Shown one piece after another: positions 34,207 through 44,533 of a stretch of DNA of 64,000 nt. Origin of the DNA: Ambrosia x helenae (taxonomy: Eukaryota > Streptophyta > Magnoliopsida > Asterales > Asteraceae); the NCBI GenBank assembly GCA_030844895.1, contig JAUTDX010000156.1, positions 186,001 to 250,000 of the forward strand, given 5' to 3'. Made by a program: the position numbers and the translations under genes. The notes below the pieces were generated by a model. The model was not told the DNA's origin. It searched no databases and saw only the letters and a list, made by a program, of their open reading frames with translations. Each line of letters starts with the position of its first letter. Position 1 is the first letter of the stretch.

Positions 34207-35600
34207 GAAATTATACCTTGAAGACGAAGATGATAATCGGATTCACAGATAACTAAATACATCGTATTCGAAGATGATAATCCAATTAAAAACAATAACC
34301 AAAAGCAAAAACAAGGTATTAGTTACCAAATGATACTTGTGATTAAAATTAGAGTAAAACTTTAACAAATAAATATTCTATATTTTTAGGTAAGTAATGA
34401 AAGTTTATGAAACCAGTTTAATTTATATTATTATAATAAATTACAAATAAATTTCAGATTTAACTAAGCGAACTTTTAGAAATAGAAAAATTAATAATTA
34501 AAAGGTATGTATTAAGTTTTTAAATTACTAAAATTAGTGTGACAATTTGAATTTGAATTTAAAATTCAATTAAACATTTAAATTTGAAAATTCAAAATTA
34601 CATATACAATCTTGGAAAACATTTACGGATTTGATAAGGAAACTTCTTAATATTGATAAAGTTTCCGTAAAAAAAATATATAAAGTCAAAACAAAATTTT
34701 GAACTTTCAAACAAATAAATCAAATATAAATTCAAATTTTGTATAAAAAAATGGTCAAACCAAGTCAATCAGAATTAATGCCACAATCTTGGAAACCAAT
34801 TAAAATATTCCTACAAACATGCAATCCATTATTTACCAACAAAAGTAAGATCAAACATAAAATTCAAACGGATATTAGAAAGACTTCTTGACATTTGGCC
34901 TGCCAAACCAAAAGCAATGAACACATATGTTATCATGCATATGTATCAATCATCGTAGTTTAAAACGTAAGGTAACAAATTGATTACCTAACATACTCAT
35001 GACCCCAGGAACCAATATCACCTTCAGAATCCAGCAACCGATACTTCAAACTCTCCTGAATGTGTAAAACGTGGACAACGTTAGTAACAAAACACAATAG
35101 AAATAGAAGAAATCAAAACTTAATTGAAAAAATCCCAAATAACAAAATCAGACAGAAAATGAGAAAATGGAGGAGACCTCCAGAAAAAAAAAAACACGAA
35201 AACAAAAACAATAAAAAAACTAACCTTCAGAATAACCTTCAGAAAAAATCCCAAATAACCTTCAGAATCCAGCCAATCCAATAAAAAAACTAAACTAAAA
35301 ACGTAAAAATTAAAACGTGGGTACCGATCAAAAAGCGAAAAGAGAGAGACCAATGAATCAATTTCCAATAAAGAATATACAATCGCATCAATTGAGGGGA
35401 TAAAAAGACTAATCAGGTATTGGAATTTTGATCGAGATGAAAAATGTTTGATTGGCTTAGGATTTGAAAGACATGAATATTATGGTGGTTTTATGATTGA
35501 GCAAAGGTTTTAGGAAAGTTATTAATAATATTAGTAAATGAGTTTGACCAAAAGTAATTGAATGATTTTTGATTTAAAAAAAAACAAAAATCTTATAAAT
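34207..35600. other. AT-rich non-coding filler of Helitron B
   Basis: No convincing frame. AACCTTCAGAATCCAGC-like words recur at about 35023 and 35257, a weak direct repeat. Confidence 0.5.
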
Positions 35601-35755
35601 TCTCACATTGTGACACATGGCACAATATGATAGGCTAGAGAATTGAAGGATCAACATGGGAGTGCCATGTGTCCACATTGAGTTTAATATATTAGTTGTA
35701 TAGATAGATAGATAGATTTAAGATTGATTGCCTTTTATATAGAGTCCATACTAAG

Positions 35756-35963
35756 AGTGTGTTTGGGATTGCGTTTTGAATCTGATTTTTAGATTATTGC
35801 GTTTTGAAAACGCAGATAATCAGTTTTTAGTGTTTGGGATTGCGTTTTGAAAACGCAAATAATCAGTTTTTTATGCTACCAAAACGCAATAATCTGTAAG
35901 CAGCTCCACCCTTGCTTTTCCAAAACGCATAATCTATTTTGAAGAATTAATCCCAAACACCCC
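35756..35963. mobile_element. Small TIR element (MITE), 208 bp
   Basis: Ends AGTGTGTTTGGGATT and, inverted, GGGTGTTTGGGATT; flanked by CTAAG on both sides (35751-35755 and 35964-35968). If the TSD is really TAA it would suit PIF/Harbinger; a hAT-type origin is also possible. Inside are two direct copies of GGGATTGCGTTTTGAA with GAAAACGCA stems. Confidence 0.75.
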
Positions 35964-36059
35964 CTAAGTAAATGACTTAAAGAATTGCATAAACAATTAC
36001 GCGTAAGTTCATCGGATATTATTAGAGAATCGAAAAAAACTGATTTCCTTTTCTAACTT

Positions 36060-36310
36060 ATTGACTTCCTGAAGTCAACATTTTTATAAATTATTAAGTT
36101 TTGAGCATAAAAGCTCATATTAGAATACAACATATTGGTTATCTTAAATAATCTCTAATACATCGATCTTTGTAGGTTATGTTTCAGTGTTCATCAATTT
36201 AACTTCTAGAGTTGGTATTAAAGATTTTGATTAAAACAACCCATATGTTGTAATATGAGTTTTTATGCTCAAAACTTGAATATTTTATAAAAGTCAATTA
36301 AGTGACTTCT
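36060..36310. mobile_element. Fold-back element
   Basis: The left arm (TTTTGAGCATAAAAGCTCATATT...CAACATATTGG) is repeated inverted in the right arm (CCATATGTTGTAATATGAG...TTTTATGCTCAAAAC), with arms of about 80-90 bp and TTGACTT-like outer ends. TSD not identified. Confidence 0.65.
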
Positions 36311-36859
36311 AACTTCAACTTCAACCTTTTTAGGCCAAAGCCAATTATTACCATAATAAGCCAATTAAGTGACTTCATATTTTGATTTTATACATCATAT
36401 ATGGGATGCCTTTGACATTTCCTATCCATCTTTGATAGGCTAGATATGGTTCGATATCAACCTTAAATTGCACCAATCATTAATTTTAACAATTTATATT
36501 CATCCAAAAACATGTCTTTGGCTCAATGATTCTTCCATTATTTGTACCTTGTTGAATAATATCACTAGTTACCTATAACCTTAAACGCGCGCTCACAAAT
36601 AGTTTGTTCATCAACAATAAACTTTTATATATCCTAACTTGATTCTACACTTATGTGAGCTATTTCTAACCCAAATTAACAACTTGCAATCAAGTAACTT
36701 TATAATCAACTCAAGATTTGAGATTTAGGTCAATTCCGTCCTCTTTGAAGAAGGTTCGTTGACCTCATAAGCTTGGTTTCTAACCCCAACTTGTAGAAAT
36801 TTAATCTTCCTTCCCTTGCAATCACTTCTCCCACGATTCCCTCATAATCATTACATGTG

Positions 36860-38020
36860 TGTTTTTGGTGATTTAACACGAAGATACATGGTTTTTACCC
36901 ATTCACCAGATCATTTATCAGGTTTTCTTCCCTTAACATCTATAACCCCTATGCTTTCATCATTCTTGACCTTGACCTCAAGTATGACAACAAATATCCT
37001 CTAACATCCTCACGCTTATATTATATAAGTTTTGTTTAAACCCAACTTTATTTATTAGTGAACAACATTCTTCAATTTAAAATAAGGGGTATTGGATTTT
37101 AATAATCCAAACTTTGTCTCGTTGGCTTGGCTGGTAATAATCCGCTCTTAAGAAATTCTCCACAAACGTCCCAACTTTCAAAGTATTTTTCTCTAATGAG
37201 CTTTTGTTAACTAAGAAGTCGTGACCCATATTCAAAATTGAGAGAGATCTTGAAAGTTAAAAAGATTGTTGGACGAAAATTGTTTGAAAGTTGCGACTGT
37301 TGTGGGAAATTTCTTAAGTAAAAAAATACCAACCTCAATGGCAATTTGGTCTATAATCTAGTAGTTATGTAATAAAAAAAATATGCACAAATATTGAGAG
37401 GTAACCAAATGACTTTTTTTTTTTTGAACGATCAACTAAAGTATTGCCGGGTACTCTGTACGCGGCCCCCAATGGCCGAAAGGGGCCCCAGACGGCCTCT
37501 AGTCCGTACGGACAGAGCCCTTCGGCCCACCCGTCTCCAGTTCCAGGGAAAACCCGGCCCACAAACCCGCCCGAAGGCACGACGGTAGTGAACCGGTAAA
37601 ACCTGGAGGGATCAGGAGTCGAACCCATGACCACAAGGGTCAAGGGTCTCTCCATCACTTCCCAACCACCTACCCCACCACAAGGGTGGGGGTATCCATC
37701 ACATGCCTCCTGTGGGAATTGAACCCGACTCCCCCAAAGAGAGAACCAGCCCTTTTACCACTAGGCCACATGTATTTGGATAACCAAATGACTTAAAGAT
37801 ATGCGTTCAACAATCAACATGAAGTTACATGTTTTTTCCCCCATTCAGCCACTCATTTATCAAGTTTTATTCACCTCTTTAACCCCTATGGTTTCATCAG
37901 TCTCAAGTTGACCTCCTCAAGAATGACAAATATCTTCTAACATCCCTATACTTATTATATACGTTTTACTTAAACCCAACTTTACTACCGAATAGCATAA
38001 CTCAATCCCATTCTTCAGAA
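36860..38020. repeat. Diverged direct duplication flanking a SINE
   Basis: 36860-37080 and 37810-38020 share order and wording (CATGGTTTTTACCCATTCA versus CATGTTTTTTCCCCCATTCA; TTATCAGGTTTTCTTC versus TTATCAAGTTTTATTC; AAACCCAACTTTA in both). Unidentified and non-coding. Confidence 0.65.
37416..37780 (-). mobile_element. tRNA-derived SINE, about 365 bp, with 14-bp TSD
   Basis: The TSD TAACCAAATGACTT is at 37402-37415 and 37781-37794. On the minus strand the element begins CATGTGGCCTAGTGGTAAAAG (box A, 37752-37768) and GGGTTCAATTCCC (box B, 37714-37726), has a second tRNA-like B box GGGTTCGACTCC (37615-37626), and ends GTTC followed by an A run. Two B boxes suggest a dimeric tRNA head. GC content is far above its surroundings. 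Frames across it are not genes. Confidence 0.92.
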
Positions 38021-38495
38021 TGAGCATTAAATATAAGTTCCTCAAGTCTTAAAAAATGTTTTTCTTATAAAATAAATCCAAAATCGGGGTTGTTCATTAC
38101 AAGCTAAAGCAATTGGTATTATGTGTATTTATAAGGTTCTCATAGTCTCAACTTAAAATTTGTCCGTATGCAACTTCTAGCCAAAATCACCAACTCTAAA
38201 AAAAAGTTTATAGGATCACAATTTGGGACAAAAAAGGTTATGTTGTCACATATCACATTATCAGAGGGTAGTGTATGTCTATCTCAAGTTGATTATTTTC
38301 CCTAGCTATATTCCCAAAGTTGCTTCAATAATTTAAAATTTTCTTAATCTAGGATTTGGGTTACGAATATTTCATCTAAACGTATAGTTGAAAGTTCTAT
38401 GATTTGAATGATTTGTGTTTTGCATTTTTTGCATTTTGATTATGCAAAACTTCTAGTATTATGGGTTGTTGGTGGAAAAAGTTTCTGGTTACACA
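37795..38495. other. Intergenic AT-rich sequence
   Basis: Apart from the diverged duplicate at 37810-38020, nothing was recognised. Confidence 0.5.
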
Positions 38496-39272
38496 TCTAT
38501 ATCTATATCTATATCTATACATATAATAAACCAAAGCCATTTTAATGACATAACACTCAAAGAGGGTATTATCTTTATTGAGTGTGTCATGTGTCATCCC
38601 ATGTGGAATGACTTTATTTTAGAAAAATAATAATTTAAAATTTAAAAACAAAATTAGATTTTTATCTCTAATGTTTTCTCCCATAACTTTTAAACGTTAA
38701 TATCTTTTATATACGGGATTTTTTAAAGAAAAAAATTACACCAAATTAACGACCGTTTTATTATCTTTCCAACGGGTACCATAGTACTATATAAAAAACG
38801 GAGAAAAAAACGACTATTTTTTGTGTGGTTTTGTTCATACAGGAAAAAAACACAAAGTGTTCAGGTTATTCATTAATCATGTATATGCAAGTCATTAGTT
38901 ATGTTCTAACCAGTAAATATGATTTTTATTTACAACATGTGTTAGCATTGGAGTTGTACATTGTTTTAGGTTAGGTTTTAATATTAGAGTTATACAGTGT
39001 TTAAGGTTATGCAGTAACATTGAAGATACATTGTTAATTTTTTTAGGTTAAGTGTTACCCGAAGCTTTCCTACATGTAACTGTAAAACACATCATTCTAT
39101 TTCAGGTGTAAAATTGATATTTCAAATTAGATTTCTCAACCCGGGACGGTCCCGGGATATATTAGTTTAAAAAAAATTGTGGGTTTGGGTCGAGCCTGGG
39201 ATTAGGTGATACCCGACCCAATTACCCTTTTTTATATTAGAATATGATAACTTATGGCAGAGATTTGTTTAA

Positions 39273-39326
<54 letters not shown>

Positions 39327-39723
39327 TAATCATATATTGGCAAGTCATTAATTATGTTGTCATATTAGATATTTTATTATGTCATATTAGATATTTCAAC
39401 CCGGGACGCTCTCCAACAAGTAATTGCAATGTTTTCTTTTTCTACCATATTCTGAAATAGCTCAAATCTTATTGTATACAGTTAAAGATCTTTAACTGAA
39501 TGTATTGGTGCTAAAGAATTTTTGTCCCCTTGAAGTGCTTGAGATCTTAATATTCTGTTTTAGGTGTTGATGTTGTAAGGTGAAATGGATCTTTTGGTAT
39601 ATTTTTTTAAAAGTATCTAATGTAAGTTGATACATAAATGCCATTTTTATAGTTTAGATACTTTTAATTTTATTCACTTTACTTAGATTTCTCAACCCGG
39701 GACGCTCCCGGGGTATAAGCTAG
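38496..39723 (+). mobile_element. Non-autonomous Helitron(s), copy 1
   Basis: Starts A|TCTATATCTATATC and ends with the hairpin CCCGGGACGCTCCCGGG (39696-39712), then GTATAAG and CTAG|T (39720-39723). Two more hairpin-like sequences inside (39140-39156, followed by TTAG|T, and a broken one at 39398-39412) suggest nested or tandem termini. Contains (AAT)n at 39275-39327. No Rep/helicase. Confidence 0.75.
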
Positions 39724-39754
<31 letters not shown>

Positions 39755-40457
39755 CAAAGGGATTAATCTTACATGTCATACTCTTATGCAATCTCTCATT
39801 TGAGAGATGCCACATAAGATGTGATGTGGCAACTTTAAACCAATTAAAAAAAAATAAATATGATTTAACCTAATCTATTATAATCTTTAACCTAATCTAT
39901 TAAATACCTAATATACTAAATTTAAATATTCAACCTTTATTATTTTATCTCTCGTGTTTCCTCCCATAACTTTTAAACGTTAATATCTTTTATATACGAT
40001 ATTTTTTAAAGAAAAAAATTACACCAAATTAACGAGCATTTTATTATCTTTCCAACGAGTACCATAGTGCTATATAAAAATTGGCGAAAAAATGACTATT
40101 TTTTGTAACCCGACAGGTATTTTGTCGGGTTTGGGATTAGTTTAAAAAAATGTGGGTTTGTGTCGGGTCTGGGATTAGGTGATACCCGACCTGATTACCC
40201 GAAACAACATACCCAAATACCCGAACTACATACCCGATCATATACCCATCAATTTTTTAACGCATCACATAACCCTTAGACAAATGCGTTCGATATTTCA
40301 ATAATTAACTTTTTTTTCTTATTTCATATTAGTTCTTTTTAGAATGATCGATTACAAACTTCCGAATTCATTTGTAATGGCACTAGATTTATACCCCGGC
40401 GCAGAGATTCGTTTTTTTATATTTGAATATGATAACTTATGGCAGAGATTTGTTTAA

Positions 40458-40494
<37 letters not shown>

Positions 40495-40551
40495 TATTTT
40501 ATTATTTATATTAGATATTTCAATCCAGAACGCTCCCGGGATAAAAACTAG
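39724..40551 (+). mobile_element. Non-autonomous Helitron, copy 2
   Basis: 39950-40110 repeats 38655-38820, and 40138-40170 plus 40430-40500 repeat 39171-39330. It ends CCAGAACGCTCCCGGG (decayed stem) and CTAG|T at 40548-40551. The 5' end is unclear within or after (TA)n at 39721-39752. Confidence 0.6.
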
Positions 40552-40775
40552 TAGTTAATATATGAATTATAAGATACCTTTTGTAATACAAGTGTCATCA
40601 CAATAACCACTTATAACTAATACCTTTTTAGTTAGGTTTCTAATTCATAAAATAAAACCAATGAGAAAACTTAGGTGAATATCTTTTAAACTTTTGATCA
40701 ACTCAGGAATTGAGGTTACAAATTAAACTGCGTATAAAATGCTCGATTCACTTTCGGTGTGTGTATTTTTATGGT
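40552..40775. other. Intergenic sequence up to the LINE
   Basis: No gene seen. It is the other side of the LINE insertion site, so before insertion it was probably the distal promoter of the gene at 46486. Confidence 0.5.
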
Positions 40776-40793
40776 GTAGATCTTCTAATATCT
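40776..40793. other. LINE target-site duplication, 3' side
   Basis: GTAGATCTTCTAATATCT, identical to 46290-46307. Confidence 0.95.
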
Positions 40794-40879
40794 TTTTTTT
40801 TAAGGGCTACTTTCATTAAAAAACAACGCAACGGGAATCTCCAAGACGGAGAAACCCGAGCAACCAACAACACAAAACC

Positions 40880-43800
40880 TTACATTACATCAAAACTAAA
40901 TGTTTGCCAACCCTTCCAATCTACTTTACAATGATTACCCCTGCTATTAAACCAAAGAAAAGTATAAGATTTGATGTCCGAAATAACTTTGGTGATCGGA
41001 ACATCAATCCCCTTAAAGATCTTTTCGTTCCTCGTCCGCCACATACACCAGCAAGCAACCATCAAAATCCCGCGAATAATCTCCTTCTTTGCTATAGATA
41101 TCCCTACCTGATCAACCGCAACCAGGACATCCTGAACTGAGAACAAAAACAGCTGCGGAATACGACACCAATTAGCAATAGCATTCCAAATCCCATTCGC
41201 GAAAATGCATCCTGTAAACAAGTGGTCACTTGTTTCTTCAGCGTAGTCACACATAACACAGCGATTGTCTTCAACATGAATGTTTCTTCTCGCTAACGCT
41301 ACCTTAGTGGGTATACGGTCTAACCAAGAACGCCACATAAAAATATTACACTTCGCTGGAATCCATCTACACCAGCGCATCACATTAGAATTATCTGGCT
41401 GCTCGTTACTCTTGCACCATTGTTTCGTATCTTTAACAATCGCATGCTGCACGGCTCCGTTATTCCATGTCCATCCATCTGTCCTCGAGGATAAAATGGT
41501 ACCTGCGACCATTCGAGAACATAAAACCAACTGCTGCGTTTCCTGAACCGAGTTTGGGTAATGATTCCAGTCCCATGTCATGACACCAGACAAGTTGTTT
41601 TGACCCATACGATCTGAGACAGTGCACCATTTATTTTTTTCTAACCGGAATAGATCTGGAAAAAGCATCCGAAGCGGAAGCCGATCAACCCAGGCATCAA
41701 TCCAGAACTTTATCTCTTCCCCATTCCCCACTTTACCTTGAATGAGAGAATTAAAGGTCGACCCATTTAACACCAACCTGTTGCCACATTTAACAATGAT
41801 AGCCCAAACGCCCTTAACATTCGGATTGCACGATATCGTTTGGTATCTTCTATTCGAGTAATGAACAGAGTCAACCACCTTACGCCAAATCGCATTAGTT
41901 TGAGTCTTGTATCTCCAAATCCACTTCAAAAGAAGAGCATTATTGGCATCATCCAGCCTAGTTAACCCGAGACCACCGTTCTTTTTAGCTTTAGTCACAA
42001 CCTCCCAACTCACCCAATGCACCTTATTAATATCCATACTCCCTCCCCATAAAAACTTCTTGATCATTGTTTCCAGAACATTTCTAACCCCAATCGGCAT
42101 TTTAAATAAGGAGAAATAATAAGTCGGAAGGATTTCCAACACGGATTTAATTAAAACAACCCTCCCGGCTATAGAAAGCACCTTCGCCTTCCACTTAGAG
42201 AGCCGTTTTCTAAACACATCAACAATAGGGTCCCAACTCGCAATCCTATTCATATTGGCTCCAACTTGTATACCGAGGTACTTAAAAGGAAGCACACCCG
42301 AAGAACAACCCAACTCTTCGGCTTTCCGCCTCAACTCGTCTCCATCCTTCCCTATACCATATAAAGTAGACTTGTTTATATTGATTTTGAGCCCCGAACA
42401 AAGGTGAAAAATCCTCAAAATTCTTTTAAGGACTTTAAAATTATTATCCGACCATTCTCCCATTATCATGGCGTCGTCCGCGAAGAATAAATGAGATAAA
42501 CATGGACCATCACTAGGGAGCTTAATACCCCTAAAAATCCCATCATCACACGCCTTCTTAATAATACCCGATAAAGCTTCCATGGCGATAATGAAAAGGA
42601 ATGGTGAAATAGGATCACCTTGTCGCATACCTTTCTCACACGAAAATTCGAACGTAGGCGAACCATTTACAAGCACCGAAGACCTAGCTGAAGAAAGCAC
42701 CCCATAAATCCATCCGCACCAAGACTCGGGAAAGCCCATTTGCCTCATAACCATCACGATAAAATGCCAATTAATGTTATCATAGGCCTTTTCAAAGTCT
42801 ATTTTAAACATAAACACTTGTTTATTGGAGCGTCTCGCCCAAGCCAAAACTTCGCTAACCACCAACGGCCCGTCTAAAATATATCTCCCGGCAATGAACG
42901 CCGTCTGAGTTTCGTTAACCACCTTATCCATAACCTTTTTGAGCCTACACGCAAGAACTTTAGAAATGATTTTACTTACCACCCCTATCAAGTTTATAGG
43001 CCTGTATTCTCCCAAAGACACTGGATCTTTCGTTTTCGGAATCAAAGTGATGAATGACGATCCAACCCCGCGCCTGATAATAGCATTATTGTAAAAGTCT
43101 TGGAAAATAAGATTAAAATCCTGCACAAACAAAGACCAAAACTTTTTAATAAAACGAAAGTTAAAGCCGTCCGGACCCGGAGCTTTGTCACTTCCGCATA
43201 AAAACGTAGCCTCCTTGATTTCTGCTTCAGAAAAAGGGGCTGTTAGAACCTGCCCATCAATAACCGATAATTGTTGAAGACCATAACATTGTAAAATCGG
43301 CCGTTGCACCATCTCTTCCGCAAACTTATTCCGGAAAAACCGAAGAACCTCAGTTTTAATCACGTTAGGACGTGTCTCCCACAATCCGTTAATCACCAAA
43401 CCCGGAATCGCATTACTCGCCTTCCTAGTATTTATAACTCCGTGAAAAAACGAAGTATTTTCATCTCCTTCTGCGGCCCACTTGACCCGGGATTTTTGTT
43501 TAACATCTTTAGCTTTCCACACTTCTAACTCACGAATTCGAACCGAACCCTCTTCAAACACCCATACCTCCTCCTCTGTTAAATTCCACTCTTCCATAAT
43601 GACTTGAAGAGCATCCAACTCCACTCGCAAAGTATTCTCCTCTTCAGTTTCTTTATGTTTCACAACCTTAATCCAAGATTTGAGCTTCTGTTTAATCCTT
43701 TGAAGTTTATTCATCAGCCTAATATCCGGAGGAGCATTTATGTCACCTTCAATCACACACGCATTACTAACAAGCTCATCAATACCTTCCCTTCCTAACC

Positions 43801-44533
43801 ACGAGTTATAGAAACGAAACGGTTTGGGTCCAAAATTCCGGGACAAAACTTTAAGCACTAACGGGCAATGATCGGATAACTCACGACTTAACGCCCGATA
43901 CTCCGCATTCGGCCAATCAAAAAGCACACTTGAGGAAACAAGAATACGGTCGATACGACTAAACTTATCTCCAACACAATAAGTAAATTTACGGCCCCGC
44001 AGAATGAACTCACTTAAGCCGATATCATCAATGAACTCATTAAACTCTCTCGAAGCCACCGCATTAAACTTAGAATTTTTCCGCTCTTCAATATTCCGAA
44101 CACAGTTGAAATCCCCTCCTAAAATCACGAAATCATCATCAAACACATGAACGTTCTTCACTGCTTCCCACATACGTCTTTTATCTTCCAGCTTATGAGG
44201 AGCATAGATGTTCCCACATGTCATCCCTTTACCACTATCTTTAAGAGTCCCCGAAACAAACATAAAATTCTGCTGCTTCACAATTGTAACATCGGCTAAC
44301 ACCTTGGAATCCCATATCATAAGAAGGCCCCCTGATCTCCCATTGGAAGGAACCCAATCAAACGAAAACTCATCATTACCCCATAACCTACCCATGTTGA
44401 CCCCATCAATAGAAACAAGTTGCGTTTCTTGTACCAACACCATACCACTTTCATTTTCTCTACGTAAATTACGAATCCAATCCCATTTTCTATCTTCCCC
44501 CAACCCGCGCACATTCATGGAGAGCACATTCAT
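40880..44533 (-). CDS. LINE ORF2: endonuclease, reverse transcriptase, zf-RVT
   Basis: 1,217 residues without interruption. The AP-type endonuclease (1-230) keeps N7, E36, D141/N143, D195 in SRIDR and the SDH triad at 220-222. The RT (about 450-760) keeps GPDGF, EYRPINLIG, the catalytic Asp in FKIDFEKAYD (D579), GMRQGDPISP and FADD (684-687). A C-terminal Cys/His module, CVMCDYAEETSDHLFTGC, is the zf-RVT domain. The start ATG overlaps the ORF1 stop as ATGA, pointing to coupled re-initiation. The protein nicks target DNA and primes reverse transcription of its own RNA. No missing catalytic residue was seen. Confidence 0.95.
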   Translation of the reverse strand: MNVLSMNVRGLGEDRKWDWIRNLRRENESGMVLVQETQLVSIDGVNMGRLWGNDEFSFDWVPSNGRSGGLLMIWDSKVLADVTIVKQQNFMFVSGTLKDSGKGMTCGNIYAPHKLEDKRRMWEAVKNVHVFDDDFVILGGDFNCVRNIEERKNSKFNAVASREFNEFIDDIGLSEFILRGRKFTYCVGDKFSRIDRILVSSSVLFDWPNAEYRALSRELSDHCPLVLKVLSRNFGPKPFRFYNSWLGREGIDELVSNACVIEGDINAPPDIRLMNKLQRIKQKLKSWIKVVKHKETEEENTLRVELDALQVIMEEWNLTEEEVWVFEEGSVRIRELEVWKAKDVKQKSRVKWAAEGDENTSFFHGVINTRKASNAIPGLVINGLWETRPNVIKTEVLRFFRNKFAEEMVQRPILQCYGLQQLSVIDGQVLTAPFSEAEIKEATFLCGSDKAPGPDGFNFRFIKKFWSLFVQDFNLIFQDFYNNAIIRRGVGSSFITLIPKTKDPVSLGEYRPINLIGVVSKIISKVLACRLKKVMDKVVNETQTAFIAGRYILDGPLVVSEVLAWARRSNKQVFMFKIDFEKAYDNINWHFIVMVMRQMGFPESWCGWIYGVLSSARSSVLVNGSPTFEFSCEKGMRQGDPISPFLFIIAMEALSGIIKKACDDGIFRGIKLPSDGPCLSHLFFADDAMIMGEWSDNNFKVLKRILRIFHLCSGLKININKSTLYGIGKDGDELRRKAEELGCSSGVLPFKYLGIQVGANMNRIASWDPIVDVFRKRLSKWKAKVLSIAGRVVLIKSVLEILPTYYFSLFKMPIGVRNVLETMIKKFLWGGSMDINKVHWVSWEVVTKAKKNGGLGLTRLDDANNALLLKWIWRYKTQTNAIWRKVVDSVHYSNRRYQTISCNPNVKGVWAIIVKCGNRLVLNGSTFNSLIQGKVGNGEEIKFWIDAWVDRLPLRMLFPDLFRLEKNKWCTVSDRMGQNNLSGVMTWDWNHYPNSVQETQQLVLCSRMVAGTILSSRTDGWTWNNGAVQHAIVKDTKQWCKSNEQPDNSNVMRWCRWIPAKCNIFMWRSWLDRIPTKVALARRNIHVEDNRCVMCDYAEETSDHLFTGCIFANGIWNAIANWCRIPQLFLFSVQDVLVAVDQVGISIAKKEIIRGILMVACWCMWRTRNEKIFKGIDVPITKVISDIKSYTFLWFNSRGNHCKVDWKGWQTFSFDVM

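Larger units (their letters stand above)
28540..35716 (-). mobile_element. Helitron relic B with nested insertions
   Basis: The 5' end is placed at 35716, where the minus strand reads A|TCTATCTATCTATC and continues ACAACTAATATATTAAA, typical of plant Helitrons. The 3' end has a perfect hairpin at 28552-28567, but the CTRR terminus is not recognisable. A helicase remnant lies at 28640-28778. Insertions: LINE fragment with split tail (29210-29281 and 32679-33216), TIR element (29282-32678), Cassandra (31158-31895). About 3 kb of AT-rich filler (33217-35600) shows no coding sequence. Confidence 0.6.

Noticed and set aside
37365..37658. Frames across the SINE
   Set aside because: The sequence is explained by a tRNA-derived SINE with TSD and poly(A); the coding look comes from its high GC content.
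37714..37768. Possible tRNA gene (A and B boxes)
   Set aside because: No complete cloverleaf; boxes belong to the SINE head.
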